The notes under the pieces: model-generated
Database searches by the model: none
Told to the model about the DNA's origin: nothing
The model's input: the letters and a program-made list of their open reading frames with translations, nothing else
Translations under genes and position numbers: made by a program
Part shown: positions 62,926-64,000 of the stretch, piece by piece
Position numbering within the stretch: position 1 is the stretch's first letter
How the letters are laid out: each line of letters starts with the position of its first letter
DNA from: a virus
DNA length: 64,000 nt
Reading direction: 5' to 3' (one strand)
Virus record (IMG/VR): IMGVR_UViG_3300027708_000032
Location: 62,001 to 126,000 of that record

Positions 62926-63014
62926 TGTATAAACTTTATAGATTTAGGGAAATATTATACACACCCCCTTAATAATAATATACCATATTTTACAGACTTT
63001 TCCAAAATAAAAAA
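62926..63014 (-). promoter_or_regulatory. probable promoter/leader region of the fibre operon
   Basis: About 90 nt of AT-rich DNA lie between the terminator and the 180-aa gene start. On the minus strand it contains TATATTATTATTAAGGGGGTG and then TATAATATTT (first part shortened here to GGTATATTATTATTAAGGG). The run of five G is unusual here. Since a strong terminator precedes it, a new promoter is expected; I cannot identify the recognised sequence. Confidence 0.3.
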
Positions 63015-63055
63015 GAGGGAGACTTTTTACATCTCCCTCTAATTATATAAGAAAC
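63015..63055 (-). terminator. strong intrinsic terminator after the capsid-associated protein gene
   Basis: Read on the minus strand, AGAGGGAGA pairs perfectly with TCTCCCTCT around a 9-nt loop and is followed by TTTTTTATTTT. The 9-bp stem (plus-strand copies at 63023-63031 AGAGGGAGA region and 63041-63049) with a U-run is a textbook Rho-independent terminator. It would separate abundant capsid transcription from the fibre operon. Confidence 0.9.
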
Positions 63056-63061
63056 TATAGA

Positions 63062-64000
63062 TTAGTAAGTTTCTAAAGCAATAGCATTAGTACCTTGAGC
63101 TAAATTAGCTGCAGCTACTACGAAGTTAGTTATTGCTGTAGTAGTATCTCCTGCTTCTACCCAAATTTTTAACAAATACTGATCATTGTCAAATGTACCA
63201 CTAGGGTTGTTAAAACGAGGAACATTATGCAAGATTAACACTTGATCATAGTAACCATTTCTGTCAATGTTAGCCAAACCTGGATTTTGCTCAATCTCTC
63301 TCATCCTTAATGATTCTACTCTAGAACTATCAGGATAAGCTTCTTGTCTGTAACGACCATCTAAGATCATTTCACGAAGAACAGTTTCACCAACACCTTG
63401 AGCTTGAACAGGAGGTTGATTTTCTGTTTCAACAAAACACTGAACATTACAAGGATTACCAGTTTCATCTGTCATAGATGTATAAATACGAATTGGTTCC
63501 AAGTCATATTTATCTGTAGGAGTGAAAGTACAGATACCAAATTTAGTATCCAAGTAAGCCACTTCCATAATAAGACAAGATTGATCAGTTGCAGCAGTTC
63601 CTGATGTAGGATCAAAAGTAGAAACATAAGCATCCAAATCAGCTATAAAAGTAGCAATATCAGCTTGTGATGTAGAAGCTTGAGAAGCTACTTCAACACC
63701 ATCCCAGTCATTAACAGTAAGTTTCAAGAACTGACTAGTAATAGGATTTTGTACAATTTGCTTAGCCCAAAGGATAGTTACAATTGTAGGATCTACAATA
63801 GTTTGAACATCTGGATCTGCACAACATCCTGTGTAAGCATCTAATGTACGGTAGATGTTATGAGACAAGAAACGTAAAGCAGGTGAACCTTTAAGATCAA
63901 TACGTAATCTATAAGTGTCATTACACTTTAAGTTACATACACAAACTTGTTTAATTTGGTTTGCAGCTGTTACAGAATTAATCTTGATTACACGACTAAT
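63062..64000 (-). CDS. capsid-associated virion structural protein (5' end outside window, 312 aa visible)
   Basis: The frame is open from the right edge of the window; an apparent TTG start near 63868 is not the true start, because in-frame coding continues upstream (SVTAANQIKQVCVCNLKCND, then TYRLRIDLKGSPALRFLSHN). Visible parts include GCCADPDVQTIVDP, a beta-rich middle (LKLTVNDWDGVEV) and DGRYRQEAYPDSSRVESLRM, which looks like an exposed loop-helix, ending AIALETY. The gene stands alone before a strong terminator, as expected for an abundant head protein. The terminator and position suggest a major capsid or auxiliary capsid protein; I cannot tell which without the missing N-terminus. Confidence 0.6.
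   Translation of the reverse strand: MSRVIKINSVTAANQIKQVCVCNLKCNDTYRLRIDLKGSPALRFLSHNIYRTLDAYTGCCADPDVQTIVDPTIVTILWAKQIVQNPITSQFLKLTVNDWDGVEVASQASTSQADIATFIADLDAYVSTFDPTSGTAATDQSCLIMEVAYLDTKFGICTFTPTDKYDLEPIRIYTSMTDETGNPCNVQCFVETENQPPVQAQGVGETVLREMILDGRYRQEAYPDSSRVESLRMREIEQNPGLANIDRNGYYDQVLILHNVPRFNNPSGTFDNDQYLLKIWVEAGDTTTAITNFVVAAANLAQGTNAIALETY

Noticed and set aside
63062-63868. A complete 268-aa gene starting at TTG 63868
   Set aside because: The same frame stays open with good coding character to the end of the window, so the TTG is internal.
418-64000. Reassignment of TAG to glutamine in late genes, as in some crAss-like phages
   Set aside because: All long frames are open in the standard code, stops are almost all TAA, and one gene ends with TAG; no evidence for recoding here.

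Overview
The window is an AT-rich stretch of a tailed-phage genome, most likely a crAss-like phage (Crassvirales) infecting a member of the Bacteroidota. Four things support this. A 5,424-residue protein carries the DFDID active-site loop and surrounding double-psi-barrel sequence of the virion-packaged crAss-like RNA polymerase. It sits in a run of giant (>1,000 aa) virion cargo proteins. The block also holds an IHF/HU-like protein, a metallophosphoesterase, tail-ring-like proteins and a tail nozzle ('muzzle') candidate. Gene starts are preceded by A/T-rich leaders without Shine-Dalgarno sequences, as is usual in Bacteroidota systems. No rRNA, tRNA, CRISPR array, integrase or insertion sequence was seen. 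The standard genetic code fits all the long frames.

Layout. Positions 1-403 (+ strand) hold the end of a dNMP-kinase-like gene and a 60-aa ORF. They meet the long leftward late operon at a bidirectional terminator (387-415). Everything else is on the minus strand, so transcription order runs from right to left. First come a capsid-associated structural protein cut by the window edge (63062-64000), a strong terminator, a small structural protein, a 47-aa zinc-ribbon peptide and a head-fibre-like protein (61581-62925). Next is an appendage/fibre block (46605-61581): a 1,465-aa fibre with YadA-like repeats, several small beta-rich proteins, and three proteins with long Thr/Ser-rich, mucin-like linkers. 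Directly downstream lies a sugar-modification cassette (43688-46577): a DxD glycosyltransferase, a GT6 (ABO-type) glycosyltransferase, a SAM methyltransferase and a GT2-like glycosyltransferase. After a structured intergenic region come the metallophosphoesterase, IHF-like protein, two tail-ring candidates split by an HNH endonuclease gene, a small zincin and the muzzle candidate (34759-43559). The operon ends with the injected-cargo block (418-34759): a zincin/zinc-ribbon protein, a Gln/Gly-rich protein, a protein with lysozyme-like and M15-peptidase domains, a 1,036-aa cargo protein, the giant virion RNA polymerase and a PD-(D/E)XK nuclease protein.

How it fits together. The cargo proteins are probably packaged in the capsid and pass through the muzzle at infection. 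They would open peptidoglycan (M15 and lysozyme-like domains), act in the cell envelope and deliver a polymerase that transcribes early genes. The fibre block provides adsorption. The most interesting inference is that the glycosyltransferase/methyltransferase cassette modifies the Thr-rich linkers of the appendage proteins encoded just upstream, giving an O-glycosylated, mucin-like virion surface. Adjacency and composition support this; nothing in the sequence proves it.
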